Positions 1-6,533 of a stretch of DNA of 35,554 nt are shown here, piece after piece. The notes below the pieces were generated by a model. That model searched no databases, was not told the DNA's origin, and saw only the letters and a list, made by a program, of their open reading frames with translations. The stretch covers positions 1 to 35,554 of the forward strand of contig CAKSTO010000023.1 in assembly GCA_934501115.1 (NCBI GenBank), given 5' to 3'. The translations under genes and the position numbers were made by a program. Position 1 is the stretch's first letter; every line of letters begins with the position of its first letter. Origin of the DNA: an uncultured Faecalibacterium sp. (GTDB lineage: Bacteria; Bacillota; Clostridia; Oscillospirales; Ruminococcaceae).

Positions 1-46
1 CGGCGCTACTCTGCCCGGATAAACGCATTTATCCTTTTACCCCTTT

Positions 47-75
47 ATTATAGCGGTGCCGCACAGGGAAGTCAA
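47..75 (-). promoter_or_regulatory. Sigma-A promoter reading out of the window to the left
   Basis: On the minus strand TTGACT (75-70) and TATAAT (52-47) are separated by exactly 17 bases, a near-consensus housekeeping promoter. Transcription would start near position 40 and leave the window. The transcript would begin with a small hairpin, GGATAAA/TTTATCC at 17-34. The gene it serves is outside the window. Confidence 0.6.
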
Positions 76-151
76 GGAGGAACAAAAAACGATTCAGAAT
101 GCCCGCCGCGTTGCTCTGGGCATCCTCAGCGGAAGAATTATTTTAAATTTC

Positions 152-187
152 GGGATATCGGAACGCCTACGGGCGTTCCGATATCCC
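152..187. terminator. Perfect 16-bp hairpin downstream of pflA
   Basis: GGGATATCGGAACGCC (152-167) and its exact complement (172-187) enclose a 4-base loop. It lies 45 bases beyond the pflA stop. The flanks are A/T rich (AAATTT on one side, ATTTTC on the other) but there is no long U-tract, so it may act as a terminator or as an mRNA 3' stabiliser. Confidence 0.6.
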
Positions 188-231
188 ATTTTCACGGGAA
201 GGGCGCGGAGCGCAATCAAAACGGTGGTGCT

Positions 232-984
232 TTACCCAGGATAGCGGCTCACTTCCAGCAGCTCCTCTGCCCGCTTTACCTGCTCTGCCGTGGGCGGCAC
301 AGCGTCCGGCAGGGGGTAGGGGATGCCCAGTTTCTGCCACTTGAACAGCCCTAAGGTGTGGTAGGGCAGCACCTCCACCCGCTGCACTGTTTTCAGGCTG
401 CGGATGAAGTCTGCCGTTTTGCGCAGCCCTTCCTCGTCGTCGGTCAGGCCGGGTACAAGGACGTGCCGCACCCACAGCGGGATGCCAAGGTCGGAGATAT
501 GCCGCGCCATGGCAAGGATGTTGGCATTGTCCTTGCCGGTGAGCTGCCGGTGGCGCTCCGGGTCGATCTCCTTAAGGTCAAGGATCACCAGACTGGTGTT
601 AGCCATCAGGCGGTCGAATGCGGCAAGATAGGCCGGGTCGTCCGGGCGGAAAGGCTGCCCGGCAGTGTCCAGTGCCGTGTGCACGCCCTTGGCGCGCGCC
701 AGCGTGAAGAACGCGGTCAGAAAGTCCAGCTGCCGCAGCGGCTCGCCGCCGCTGACCGTGATGCCGCCCTTTTTGCCCCAGTAGTTGCGGTAGCGGTATA
801 CCCGCTGGAACAGCGCTTCCGCCGTCCACGCCTCGCCGCCGTCGGCCCATGTTTCGGGGTTGTGGCAGTACTTGCACCGCAGGGCACACCCCTGCAAAAA
901 CACCACAAAGCGCACGCCGGGGCCGTCCACCGAGCCGAAGGATTCCAGCGAGTGGACGTACCCAAGGGTCTTACAGAGTGCCAT
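232..984 (-). CDS. pflA: Pyruvate formate-lyase activating enzyme
   Basis: This is a radical SAM enzyme that uses S-adenosylmethionine and a [4Fe-4S] cluster to put the glycyl radical on PflB. The protein has 250 residues, usual for the family. The cluster motif CxxxCxxC is seen as CALRCKYC at residues 33-40, and the SAM-binding GGEP motif (VSGGEPL) is present around residue 77. Its start overlaps the 3' end of pflB by 14 bases, so the two are translationally coupled in one operon. The pairing with the adjacent glycyl radical enzyme makes the assignment firm. No second activase or other glycyl radical enzyme is visible nearby. Confidence 0.95.
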   Translation of the reverse strand: MALCKTLGYVHSLESFGSVDGPGVRFVVFLQGCALRCKYCHNPETWADGGEAWTAEALFQRVYRYRNYWGKKGGITVSGGEPLRQLDFLTAFFTLARAKGVHTALDTAGQPFRPDDPAYLAAFDRLMANTSLVILDLKEIDPERHRQLTGKDNANILAMARHISDLGIPLWVRHVLVPGLTDDEEGLRKTADFIRSLKTVQRVEVLPYHTLGLFKWQKLGIPYPLPDAVPPTAEQVKRAEELLEVSRYPG

Positions 985-3223
985 GGCAGGTACGGGCCAG
1001 CACGTCCAGCTGCTGCTCGCGGGTCAGGTCGATGAACTTGACGGCGTAGCCGGAAACGCGGATGGTGAAGTTGGCGTACTCTTCCTTCTCGGGGTGCTCC
1101 ATGGCGTCCAGCAGCTTCTCCTTGCCAAAGACGTTCACGTTCAGGTGGTGTGCGCCCTGATCGAAGTAGCCGTCCAGCACCTGCACCAGATTCTCCACGC
1201 GCTCGCCCTCGCTGTGGCCCAGTGCCTCGGGGTTGATGGTCTGGGTGTTGGAGATGCCGTCCAGTGCCCAGTGGTAGGGCAGCTTTGCCACCGAGTTCAG
1301 GGAAGCCAGCAGGCCGTTCTGCTCCGCGCCGTAGCTGGGGTTTGCACCGGGGGCAAACGGGGTGAAGGCGGCACGGCCGTCGGGCAGAGCGCCGGTGTAC
1401 TTGCCGTACACCACGTTGGAGGTGATGGTCAGGATGGAGGTGGTAGCCTCGGAGTTGCGGTAGGTGTGGCGCTTCTTGATCATCTCCAGGAAGGTGCGCA
1501 GCAGCCACACGCCGATCTCGTCGGCACGGTCGTCATCGTTGCCGTATTTGGGGAAGTCGCCCTCCACCTCATAGCCGGTGGCCAGGCCGGTCTCGTCGCG
1601 CACCACCTTGACCTTGGCGTACTTGATGGCGCTCAGGGAGTCGATGACGTGGGAGAAGCCTGCAATGCCGGTGGCAAAGGTGCGGCGCACATCGGTGTCG
1701 ATGAGAGCCATCTCGGCTTCCTCGTAGTAGTATTTATCGTGCATATACTGGATCAGGTTCAGCACGTTGACGTACAGGCCAGCCAGCCAGTCCAGCATCT
1801 GGACATACTTGGGCAGCACCTCGTCGTAGTTCAGGTACTCGCTGGTGATGGGGGCATAGTTGGGGCCGCACTGCTCGTGGCTCTTCTCGTCCACGCCGCC
1901 GTTGATGGCGTACAGCAGGCACTTGGCAAGGTTGGCGCGGGCACCGAAGAACTGCATCTCCTTGCCGGTCTGGGTGGCAGACACGCAGCAGCAGATGGAG
2001 TAATCATCGCCCCACACGGGCTTCATCACGTCGTCGTTCTCATACTGGACAGAGCTGGTATCGATGGACACCTTGGCGGCATATTTCTTGAAGCTCTCCG
2101 GCAGGGCGGAGGAGTACAGAACGGTCAGGTTCGGCTCCGGTGCGGGGCCCATGTTTTCCAGCGTGTGCAGGAAGCGGTAGCAGTTCTTGGTGACCATGCT
2201 GCGGCCATCCATGCCGATGCCGCCCACTTCCAGCGTTGCCCACACGGGGTCGCCGGAGAACAGCTGGTTGTAGCTGGGGATGCGGGCAAACTTGACCATG
2301 CGGAACTTCATGACCATGTGGTCGATCAGCTCCTGTGCCTGAGTCTCGGTCAGGATGCCGTTGTCCAGATCACGCTGGATATAGATATCCAGGAAGGTGG
2401 AGATGCGGCCCACGCTCATGGCGGCGCCGTTCTGAGTCTTGATGGCGGCCAGATAGCCGAAGTACAGCCACTGGCAGGCTTCCTTGGCGTTCTTTGCGGG
2501 CTGAGAGATATCGTAGCCGTAGGCCTCGGCCATCTTCTTCATGCCCTTCAGGGCGTTGATCTGGCGGGCGATCTCCTCGCGCAGGCGGATGACGTCATCG
2601 GTCATGGTGCCGTCGCCGCAGTTGGCAAAGTCCTCCTGCTTGAACTTGATCAGCGCATCGATGCCGTACAGCGCCACGCGGCGGTAGTCGCCCACGATGC
2701 GGCCGCGGCCATAGGTGTCCGGCAGGCCGGTGATGATATGGGTGTGGCGGGCTGCCTTCATTTCAGGAGTGTAGGCGTCAAACACTGCCTGATTGTGGGT
2801 GCGGGTGTAGTCGGTAAAGATCTTGTGCAGCTCCTCGCTGGGCTGGTAGCCGTAGGTGGTGCAGGCCTGCTCTGCCATCTTGATGCCGCCGTAGGGCATG
2901 AAGGCGCGCTTGAGGGGCTTATCGGTCTGCAGACCCACGATCTGCTCCAGATCCTTCAGGCTTTCGTCGATATAGCCGGGGCCGTAAGCGGTCAGGCTGC
3001 TGACCACTTCGGTCTCCATATCCAGCACGCCGCCCTTGGCGCGCTCGGCCTTCTGCAGCTTCTGCAGGGCACCCCACAGCTTGTCGGTCGCCTCGGTGGG
3101 GCCGGCCAGAAAGCTCTCGTCGCCGTCATACGGGGTGTAGTTTTTCTGAATGAAGTCGCGCACATTGACTTCTTCTTTCCAGATGCGGCCCTCAAAGCCT
3201 TCCCACTGTTCAAAATTGATCAT
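971..3223 (-). CDS. pflB: Formate C-acetyltransferase (pyruvate formate-lyase)
   Basis: It splits pyruvate with CoA into acetyl-CoA and formate in anaerobic fermentation, in the cytosol. The protein is 750 residues, normal for PFL. The C-terminal glycyl radical motif RVSGYAV is present, with the radical glycine at residue 725. The active-site cysteine pair lies in DDYSICCCVSA; the family usually has two adjacent cysteines, here there are three in a row. The start ATG at 3223 has AGGAGG-like sequence (plus-strand CCTCC at 3230-3234) just upstream. Codon choice is biased, as expected for a highly expressed gene. The 5' leader is about 165 bases and contains a GTTAG-N6-CTAAC palindrome; two more copies lie further upstream, suggesting redox or energy control. 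Confidence 0.97.
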   Translation of the reverse strand: MINFEQWEGFEGRIWKEEVNVRDFIQKNYTPYDGDESFLAGPTEATDKLWGALQKLQKAERAKGGVLDMETEVVSSLTAYGPGYIDESLKDLEQIVGLQTDKPLKRAFMPYGGIKMAEQACTTYGYQPSEELHKIFTDYTRTHNQAVFDAYTPEMKAARHTHIITGLPDTYGRGRIVGDYRRVALYGIDALIKFKQEDFANCGDGTMTDDVIRLREEIARQINALKGMKKMAEAYGYDISQPAKNAKEACQWLYFGYLAAIKTQNGAAMSVGRISTFLDIYIQRDLDNGILTETQAQELIDHMVMKFRMVKFARIPSYNQLFSGDPVWATLEVGGIGMDGRSMVTKNCYRFLHTLENMGPAPEPNLTVLYSSALPESFKKYAAKVSIDTSSVQYENDDVMKPVWGDDYSICCCVSATQTGKEMQFFGARANLAKCLLYAINGGVDEKSHEQCGPNYAPITSEYLNYDEVLPKYVQMLDWLAGLYVNVLNLIQYMHDKYYYEEAEMALIDTDVRRTFATGIAGFSHVIDSLSAIKYAKVKVVRDETGLATGYEVEGDFPKYGNDDDRADEIGVWLLRTFLEMIKKRHTYRNSEATTSILTITSNVVYGKYTGALPDGRAAFTPFAPGANPSYGAEQNGLLASLNSVAKLPYHWALDGISNTQTINPEALGHSEGERVENLVQVLDGYFDQGAHHLNVNVFGKEKLLDAMEHPEKEEYANFTIRVSGYAVKFIDLTREQQLDVLARTCHGTL

Positions 3224-3248
3224 TGGAACCTCCTTGCTCCATTACGAA

Positions 3249-3264
3249 GTTAGCGCTTTCTAAC
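3249..3264. promoter_or_regulatory. GTTAG-N6-CTAAC palindrome in the pflB leader
   Basis: GTTAGCGCTTTCTAAC is an inverted repeat of 5-6-5 geometry, 26 bases upstream of the pflB start codon. The same arms and spacing occur at 3586-3601. The 5-6-5 layout is the one used by CRP/FNR-family regulators, but the half-site differs from CRP, FNR and Rex consensus sites. Its regulator is unknown. Confidence 0.5.
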
Positions 3265-3393
3265 TAATGAGCCTTTGAAAAACCGCTCTGCATAGGCGGC
3301 TTTCTGGGGGCGAAACGGTCTTGAACTGCCGACTACGGCAGCCCTGACTACAAGGTGTAGACAAAAATGAAAACCTGCCCACAAAATCTTGCG

Positions 3394-3422
3394 TTATTAT
3401 AATAGCAAGAACCACTGTAAAA
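3394..3422 (-). promoter_or_regulatory. Possible pflB promoter
   Basis: On the minus strand TTTACA (3422-3417) is followed after 17 bases by TAATAA (3399-3394); a better -10, TATAAT (3401-3396), is also present but with only 15 bases of spacing. The run TATTATAATA is the only strong -10-like sequence upstream of pflB. The call is moderate because the spacing is ambiguous. Confidence 0.4.
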
Positions 3423-3542
3423 AGCAATAGAAAACAAGTGGGTTTTCTGCCAAAGCAAGGGGCTTTCTTTGGGCAGAATGTAGAAAAAACGCCGAAACTC
3501 CGGCGGGCACACCCCTTTTGCGGAAAAATTGCAAAATTAGGG

Positions 3543-3571
3543 TTGACAAGACTAACCGGCTGTGGTATTCT
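3543..3571 (+). promoter_or_regulatory. Strong plus-strand promoter divergent from pflB, overlapped by an operator-like palindrome
   Basis: TTGACA (3543-3548), 17 bases, TATTCT (3566-3571). The -35 is embedded in GTTGACAAGACTAAC (3542-3556), which is a one-base-shorter relative of the perfect palindrome at 3586-3601. No convincing protein gene follows; the next convincing protein gene (minus strand) ends at 3993. The promoter therefore appears to drive the structured RNA at about 3578-3790. Confidence 0.55.
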
Positions 3572-3585
3572 GTTTTCGCAACGGG

Positions 3586-3601
3586 GTTAGACAAATCTAA
3601 C
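3586..3601. promoter_or_regulatory. Perfect GTTAGA-N4-TCTAAC palindrome
   Basis: GTTAGACAAATCTAAC has 6-base arms around 4 bases. It lies about 8-23 bases after the expected start of the plus-strand promoter at 3543-3571, a classic repressor position, and about 360 bases upstream of the pflB start codon. With the sites at 3249 and 3542 it forms a set of three related sites around the pfl control region. Confidence 0.5.
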
Positions 3602-3657
3602 TGACTTGCCGGACTACGTTGCACCAGAAAAGCGGAAGCCGCTGCAAGGGCTTCTGC

Positions 3658-3723
3658 GCAAACCCAAGTTTGTCGTGGCAGGGTTACTCTGCTCTGTCAG
3701 GCAAACCCCAAGTTTGTCGTGGC
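3658..3723 (+). repeat. Two copies of a hairpin-bearing repeat
   Basis: The unit GCAAACCC(C)AAGTTTGTCG followed by TGGC occurs at 3658-3679 and 3701-3723, 43 bases apart. The arms CAAAC/GTTTG are identical and only loop length differs by one C. The sequence after each copy is also loosely similar (AGGGTTACTCTGC against GAGGCCACTCCATC), so the duplicated unit may be about 43 bases. Confidence 0.6.
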
Positions 3724-3919
3724 GAGGCCACTCCATCTTGCTTACGCAAGACCGCTTTGTGGCTTGAAAGCCCCACTGGGGCTTTCATTGCTGCGCAAAC
3801 GCCAATTCCTCCATTCCATTCTCTTTTTTCAAGTGAGCTGTGGTTTTAGTTTGCTCCCACGGCTCGATGCGCGGCATCCGGTGTGATTGGTACCGCACCG
3901 TGTGCAAAAGAAACAAAAA

Positions 3920-3952
3920 CGGGACATGCAGCTTGACCACCTGCATGCCCCG
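3920..3952. terminator. Bidirectional terminator downstream of the lipoprotein gene
   Basis: CGGGACATGCAG (3920-3931) pairs with CTGCATGCCCCG (3941-3952) with one mismatch. It is flanked by AGAAACAAAAA and by TTTTTGTTTCT, so it has a U-tract in both directions. It can end the minus-strand lipoprotein transcript (stop at 3993) and any plus-strand transcript from 3543. Between it and 3790 nothing else is recognisable. Confidence 0.75.
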
Positions 3953-3992
3953 ATTTTTGTTTCTATAAGGGAAAAATCAATTTGAATGATTA

Positions 3993-4424
3993 TCAGAAAA
4001 ACTGCACCAGTGCAAAAATCACATTGCCACCGTTGACCAACTGGGCGCTTGCATAGCCGATTCTTTTGGCGACACGACCGGTGGTGTTCTTTTCAGCACT
4101 GATCTGACCGGCGATGATAGCTGCAGCGTCATTGATGGTGCTATTAGAGGTTGAAGCATAAGCGGCGTAATACTGGGGATCCAGACCGGCGGCTTTAATC
4201 GCAGCAGTTTCATCACCGGAATTACGGTATACATCGATGTAGACAACGAGCTTTTCGTTCAGTTTAGAATCGTAGCTGACCTGAATCTCGGTGCCGGAAA
4301 GTTTCTCGTTGATTTTAGACGTCAGCTGGCTTTCGGCGCTGGCGTTACTTCCGCCGCAGGAAGTAAGTGTGAAAAGCATGGCGATGGACAGCAGTGCAAG
4401 GGCAAATCTACGGATGGTTTTCAT
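3993..4424 (-). CDS. Small secreted lipoprotein of unknown function
   Basis: The protein has 143 residues. It begins with a lipoprotein signal peptide: KTIRR, a hydrophobic stretch, then the lipobox LTSC with the lipidated cysteine at residue 23. The mature part is rich in Ser, Ala, Asn and Thr and is followed by a moderately hydrophobic C-terminus. I do not recognise a domain. The start at 4424 is chosen because AGGAGG (plus-strand CCTCCT 4431-4436) lies 6 bases upstream; an in-frame extension to 4532 has no ribosome-binding site and runs across the promoter. It is divergent from the XRE regulator at 4547, and the promoter spacer holds an operator-like palindrome. It is probably attached to the outer face of the cytoplasmic membrane and repressed by its neighbour. 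Confidence 0.8.
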   Translation of the reverse strand: MKTIRRFALALLSIAMLFTLTSCGGSNASAESQLTSKINEKLSGTEIQVSYDSKLNEKLVVYIDVYRNSGDETAAIKAAGLDPQYYAAYASTSNSTINDAAAIIAGQISAEKNTTGRVAKRIGYASAQLVNGGNVIFALVQFF

Positions 4425-4470
4425 AGTGTTCCTCCTCAAAATGTTTGAATAAGTGAATGATTCTAGCCTC

Positions 4471-4516
4471 ATAATACACCTGATTGGGTGTAAAGTCAAT
4501 ACGCCTGATTGGATGT
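4471..4516 (-). promoter_or_regulatory. Lipoprotein promoter with two operator-like repeats
   Basis: On the minus strand TTGACT (4499-4494), 17 bases, TATTAT (4476-4471). The spacer is almost filled by the palindrome ACACCTGATTGGGTGT (4476-4491, arms 5-6-5). A second copy, ACGCCTGATTGGATGT (4501-4516), sits directly upstream of the -35, 25 bases away centre to centre. TATAGT at 4521-4526 could be the -10 of the divergent regulator gene. The layout fits a repressor that controls both genes. Confidence 0.65.
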
Positions 4517-4546
4517 CGACTATAGTTTCCATAAGGAGGGCGGCTT

Positions 4547-4840
4547 ATGGAGTGCTATACAAGACTGCGTGACCTGCGGGAGGATGCAGACTTGACCCAA
4601 AAGGCAGTGGGAGCATTGCTGAATACCACCCAGCAGCAGTATGCAAAGTACGAATTGGGTGTGCAGGAGATCCCCACACGGCACCTGATCACACTGGCGA
4701 ATTATTACAATGTGAGTATTGACTATATTGTAGGCCGCGCAGAATGGGCAGATGTGCAGCTGTATCGGCTTTGGAACGAGCAGAACGCCAAAGAGAAACA
4801 GCAGTTTTTCAACAAAATTCGGGTTGAATGTGAAAAGTAA
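4547..4840 (+). CDS. XRE-family (Cro/CI-type) transcriptional regulator
   Basis: A 97-residue DNA-binding protein with an N-terminal helix-turn-helix of the XRE type (residues about 6-60: LTQKAVGALLNTTQQQYAKYE is the helix-turn-helix, followed by IPTRHLITLANYYNVSIDYI). The C-terminal 35 residues are charged and show no ligand domain. ATAAGGAGGG precedes the ATG. It is divergent from the lipoprotein gene, and the repeated TGATTG-centred sites between them are the obvious operator candidates. The partner signal is unknown. Confidence 0.9.
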   Translation: MECYTRLRDLREDADLTQKAVGALLNTTQQQYAKYELGVQEIPTRHLITLANYYNVSIDYIVGRAEWADVQLYRLWNEQNAKEKQQFFNKIRVECEK

Positions 4841-4866
4841 AAGCCGGAACGATCGTTCCGGCTTTT
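4839..4866. terminator. Bidirectional terminator between converging genes
   Basis: AAAAGCCGGAAC (4839-4850), loop GATC, then GTTCCGGCTTTT (4855-4866): a perfect 12-bp stem with A-run and U-run on the two sides. It overlaps the end of the XRE gene and lies 12 bases from the stop of the converging gene at 4879. Confidence 0.85.
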
Positions 4867-4878
4867 GCGATATCAGTT

Positions 4879-5334
4879 TTATTCTACGATCTCCGCCAGC
4901 TCCCGGTACAGCTCTGCTGCGCCGCCGCCGGGGTATTTTACGCTGACAAAGGCGTTGTTCAGGATGCACACGCCGTCGGAATAGACGGTGATAAGCATCT
5001 TGTGATTTTCGGCATCGTCGTAAAAGCTGGCCGTGACGGACTGCGTGGGGTAATCGTGGCGATAAGAAGAATAAAGCTGATTGAGTTTTTTCCGGCAGGA
5101 AATGGTGGAAAGCACCTCCGTTACCTGCTGGTATTTTTCATCGTCCATGGAAAGAACAGAAAGCTCTGTGCCGCTCATGTGACCGGGAGAGGTCAGGACT
5201 TCCGTTCGGATGGTACACTGAGAACTGGCACGGATCAAAGATGTGACATTGACAGGCCGGTATAGCACAGCAAAAACAACAAGCACAAACAGGATAAAAA
5301 GCACAGTAGCGCGTGGAATGTGGAAACTTTTCAT
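4879..5334 (-). CDS. Membrane-anchored small protein, unknown function
   Basis: A 151-residue protein with one N-terminal hydrophobic segment (about residues 9-26, TVLFILFVLVVFAVLY) and a soluble rest predicted outside the cell. No domain is recognised. Only four bases separate its start from the stop of the flippase-like gene upstream, so the two form an operon. The pairing suggests an accessory role at the membrane, but that is inference only. Two cysteines (in SQCTIRT and ISCRKK) could form a disulfide if exported. Confidence 0.75.
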   Translation of the reverse strand: MKSFHIPRATVLFILFVLVVFAVLYRPVNVTSLIRASSQCTIRTEVLTSPGHMSGTELSVLSMDDEKYQQVTEVLSTISCRKKLNQLYSSYRHDYPTQSVTASFYDDAENHKMLITVYSDGVCILNNAFVSVKYPGGGAAELYRELAEIVE

Positions 5335-5338
5335 CGGC

Positions 5339-6376
5339 TTACGCCTCCTTTGGCGGCTCCGTTTGTGTCAAATGCCGCTGGGCAAAGAAAAAGCCCGCGG
5401 CACTGGCGGCGAACACTACGTAGTAACTGGCGATGCGGTAGAGCATGAGCACGCTCATTGCCTCGCCGCGCTCCAGAAAGCTGCCGAACACCAGCAGAAA
5501 GGCTGTTTCAATGGAACCCATGCCTGCCACATTGGGCAGTGCGTTGGACAAAAACAGCATCAGGCTGGTGAGCAGCTGCACCTGCCAGAACCCCAGCGGG
5601 GAAAGCCCCATGAACCGGATGCACAGGTAGGGCAGGCAGAACAGCCCGAACAGCTTGACTGCCTGCAATGCAAAAATTTTGGCACAACGGGGTTTGTCTG
5701 CCAGCAGGCGGCGGCTCTCTTCGCCCAGAATGTCCAGCTGCTCCTGCCAGTCGGCGCGGCGCTGCTGCCATTTTTCGGTCTTGGGCAAAAAGCCCATCAG
5801 CCAGCGGGCGAGATCCTGGATCAGCGGCGAGACACATACCAGCACCAGCACCACAAGGATCGCCGCTACTACAGCGTATGCCATGGGCAGGTAGTTCATC
5901 ACACCGGAGGTATTGGCGGCGAGCCAGCGGTGCTGGAACACAAGCATGACGGTGGCATACAGCAGCACTGTGGATTTGTGAAAGACGTATTCCAGTGTCA
6001 TCAGGCCGACACCGGGCCCCAGCGGCAGGCCGCAGCGATAGAGATAATAGGTCTGCAGCGGCACTGCACCGGCACCCAGCGTGACCACATTGCCGAAGGT
6101 GCCGCACCACGCAGTATCAATGCCCTGCCAGAGCTTGAAATCCGGGATGCGGCTGCGCACGATGACCCACGCTACACAGCCTTCCAGCAGCGGATAGCTG
6201 AGGCCGATGGCCAGCACCACAAGCACCTGCCATGCGGACAGCTGAGAAAGCGCCGAGGTGATCTCAGCCCAGTGATCTTTGAACATGAAAACGATGAGGC
6301 CGGTAAGTGCCAGCAAAATCAGCAGAGACAGGATCGTTTTTTTGCGGGATGGCTGACCGGAGGCGGGGTGGCTCAT
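5339..6376 (-). CDS. Flippase-like integral membrane protein (LPG synthase transmembrane family)
   Basis: 345 residues, with about eight hydrophobic segments and charged loops. The fold type is that of the lysylphosphatidylglycerol synthase transmembrane region / UPF0104 family, whose members move lipid-linked substrates across the membrane or stand beside glycosyltransferases. Features are the early TM segment after a basic N-terminus, the G-x-G-A-x-P-L-x-T-Y-Y-L-like motif (TLGAGAVPLQTYYLYR) about residues 100-115, and the NALPNVAGMGSIETAF segment near residue 290, typical of this family. A ribosome-binding site AAAGGAG precedes the ATG. It lies downstream of the glycosyltransferase gene but a terminator separates them. 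The substrate cannot be read from sequence. Confidence 0.8.
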   Translation of the reverse strand: MSHPASGQPSRKKTILSLLILLALTGLIVFMFKDHWAEITSALSQLSAWQVLVVLAIGLSYPLLEGCVAWVIVRSRIPDFKLWQGIDTAWCGTFGNVVTLGAGAVPLQTYYLYRCGLPLGPGVGLMTLEYVFHKSTVLLYATVMLVFQHRWLAANTSGVMNYLPMAYAVVAAILVVLVLVCVSPLIQDLARWLMGFLPKTEKWQQRRADWQEQLDILGEESRRLLADKPRCAKIFALQAVKLFGLFCLPYLCIRFMGLSPLGFWQVQLLTSLMLFLSNALPNVAGMGSIETAFLLVFGSFLERGEAMSVLMLYRIASYYVVFAASAAGFFFAQRHLTQTEPPKEA

Positions 6377-6489
6377 AGGAAAAACAGGCTCCTTTCAGAA
6401 GAAATGATCTGGTAGAAGTATAACACAGCGCAGCTTCTTCTTTGTGAACGGAACCGGAATTTTCTTGGACAGATTGGCGGGAATGATAA

Positions 6490-6526
6490 AAACTCCTCCA
6501 GCCACCTGCGGTGACGGAAGGAGTTT
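6490..6526 (-). terminator. Terminator after the glycosyltransferase gene
   Basis: AAACTCCT (6490-6497) pairs with AGGAGTTT (6519-6526), with an inner CCACC/GGTG stem. On the minus strand the hairpin is followed by TTTTATC; the plus-strand side is also U-rich. Confidence 0.6.
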
Positions 6527-6533
6527 GTTCTTT

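Larger units (their letters stand above)
3578..3790 (+). ncRNA. Candidate small RNA with tandem C-rich-loop hairpins, divergent from pflB
   Basis: The predicted transcript has, in order, a 9-bp stem GCGGAAGCC/GGCTTCTGC (3632-3657, one G-U pair), a hairpin CAAAC-CCAA-GTTTG (3659-3672), a second copy CAAAC-CCCAA-GTTTG (3702-3716), and a 9-bp hairpin GAAAGCCCC-ACT-GGGGCTTTC (3766-3786). Both middle hairpins are followed by the same TCGTGGC tail and expose CCAA or CCCAA in the loop, the kind of C-rich loop that base-pairs with Shine-Dalgarno sequences. A 76-codon reading frame crosses it (3619-3849) but has no ribosome-binding site and a non-protein-like composition. An alternative is an interspersed palindromic repeat element. 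The 3' end is uncertain because no good U-tract follows directly. Confidence 0.4.

Noticed and set aside
860..3253. 797-codon open frame opposite pflB
   Set aside because: It is the complementary strand of a strongly biased real gene; its His/Val/Gln-rich product is a shadow of PflB codons.
3249..3264. Reading the palindrome as a Rex operator
   Set aside because: Rex sites have TTGTTAA/TTAACAA arms with a 4-base spacer. Here the arms are GTTAG/CTAAC with a 6-base spacer, so the geometry does not fit.
3619..3849. 76-codon frame downstream of the divergent promoter
   Set aside because: It crosses consecutive hairpins and lacks a ribosome-binding site. A structured RNA explains the region better.
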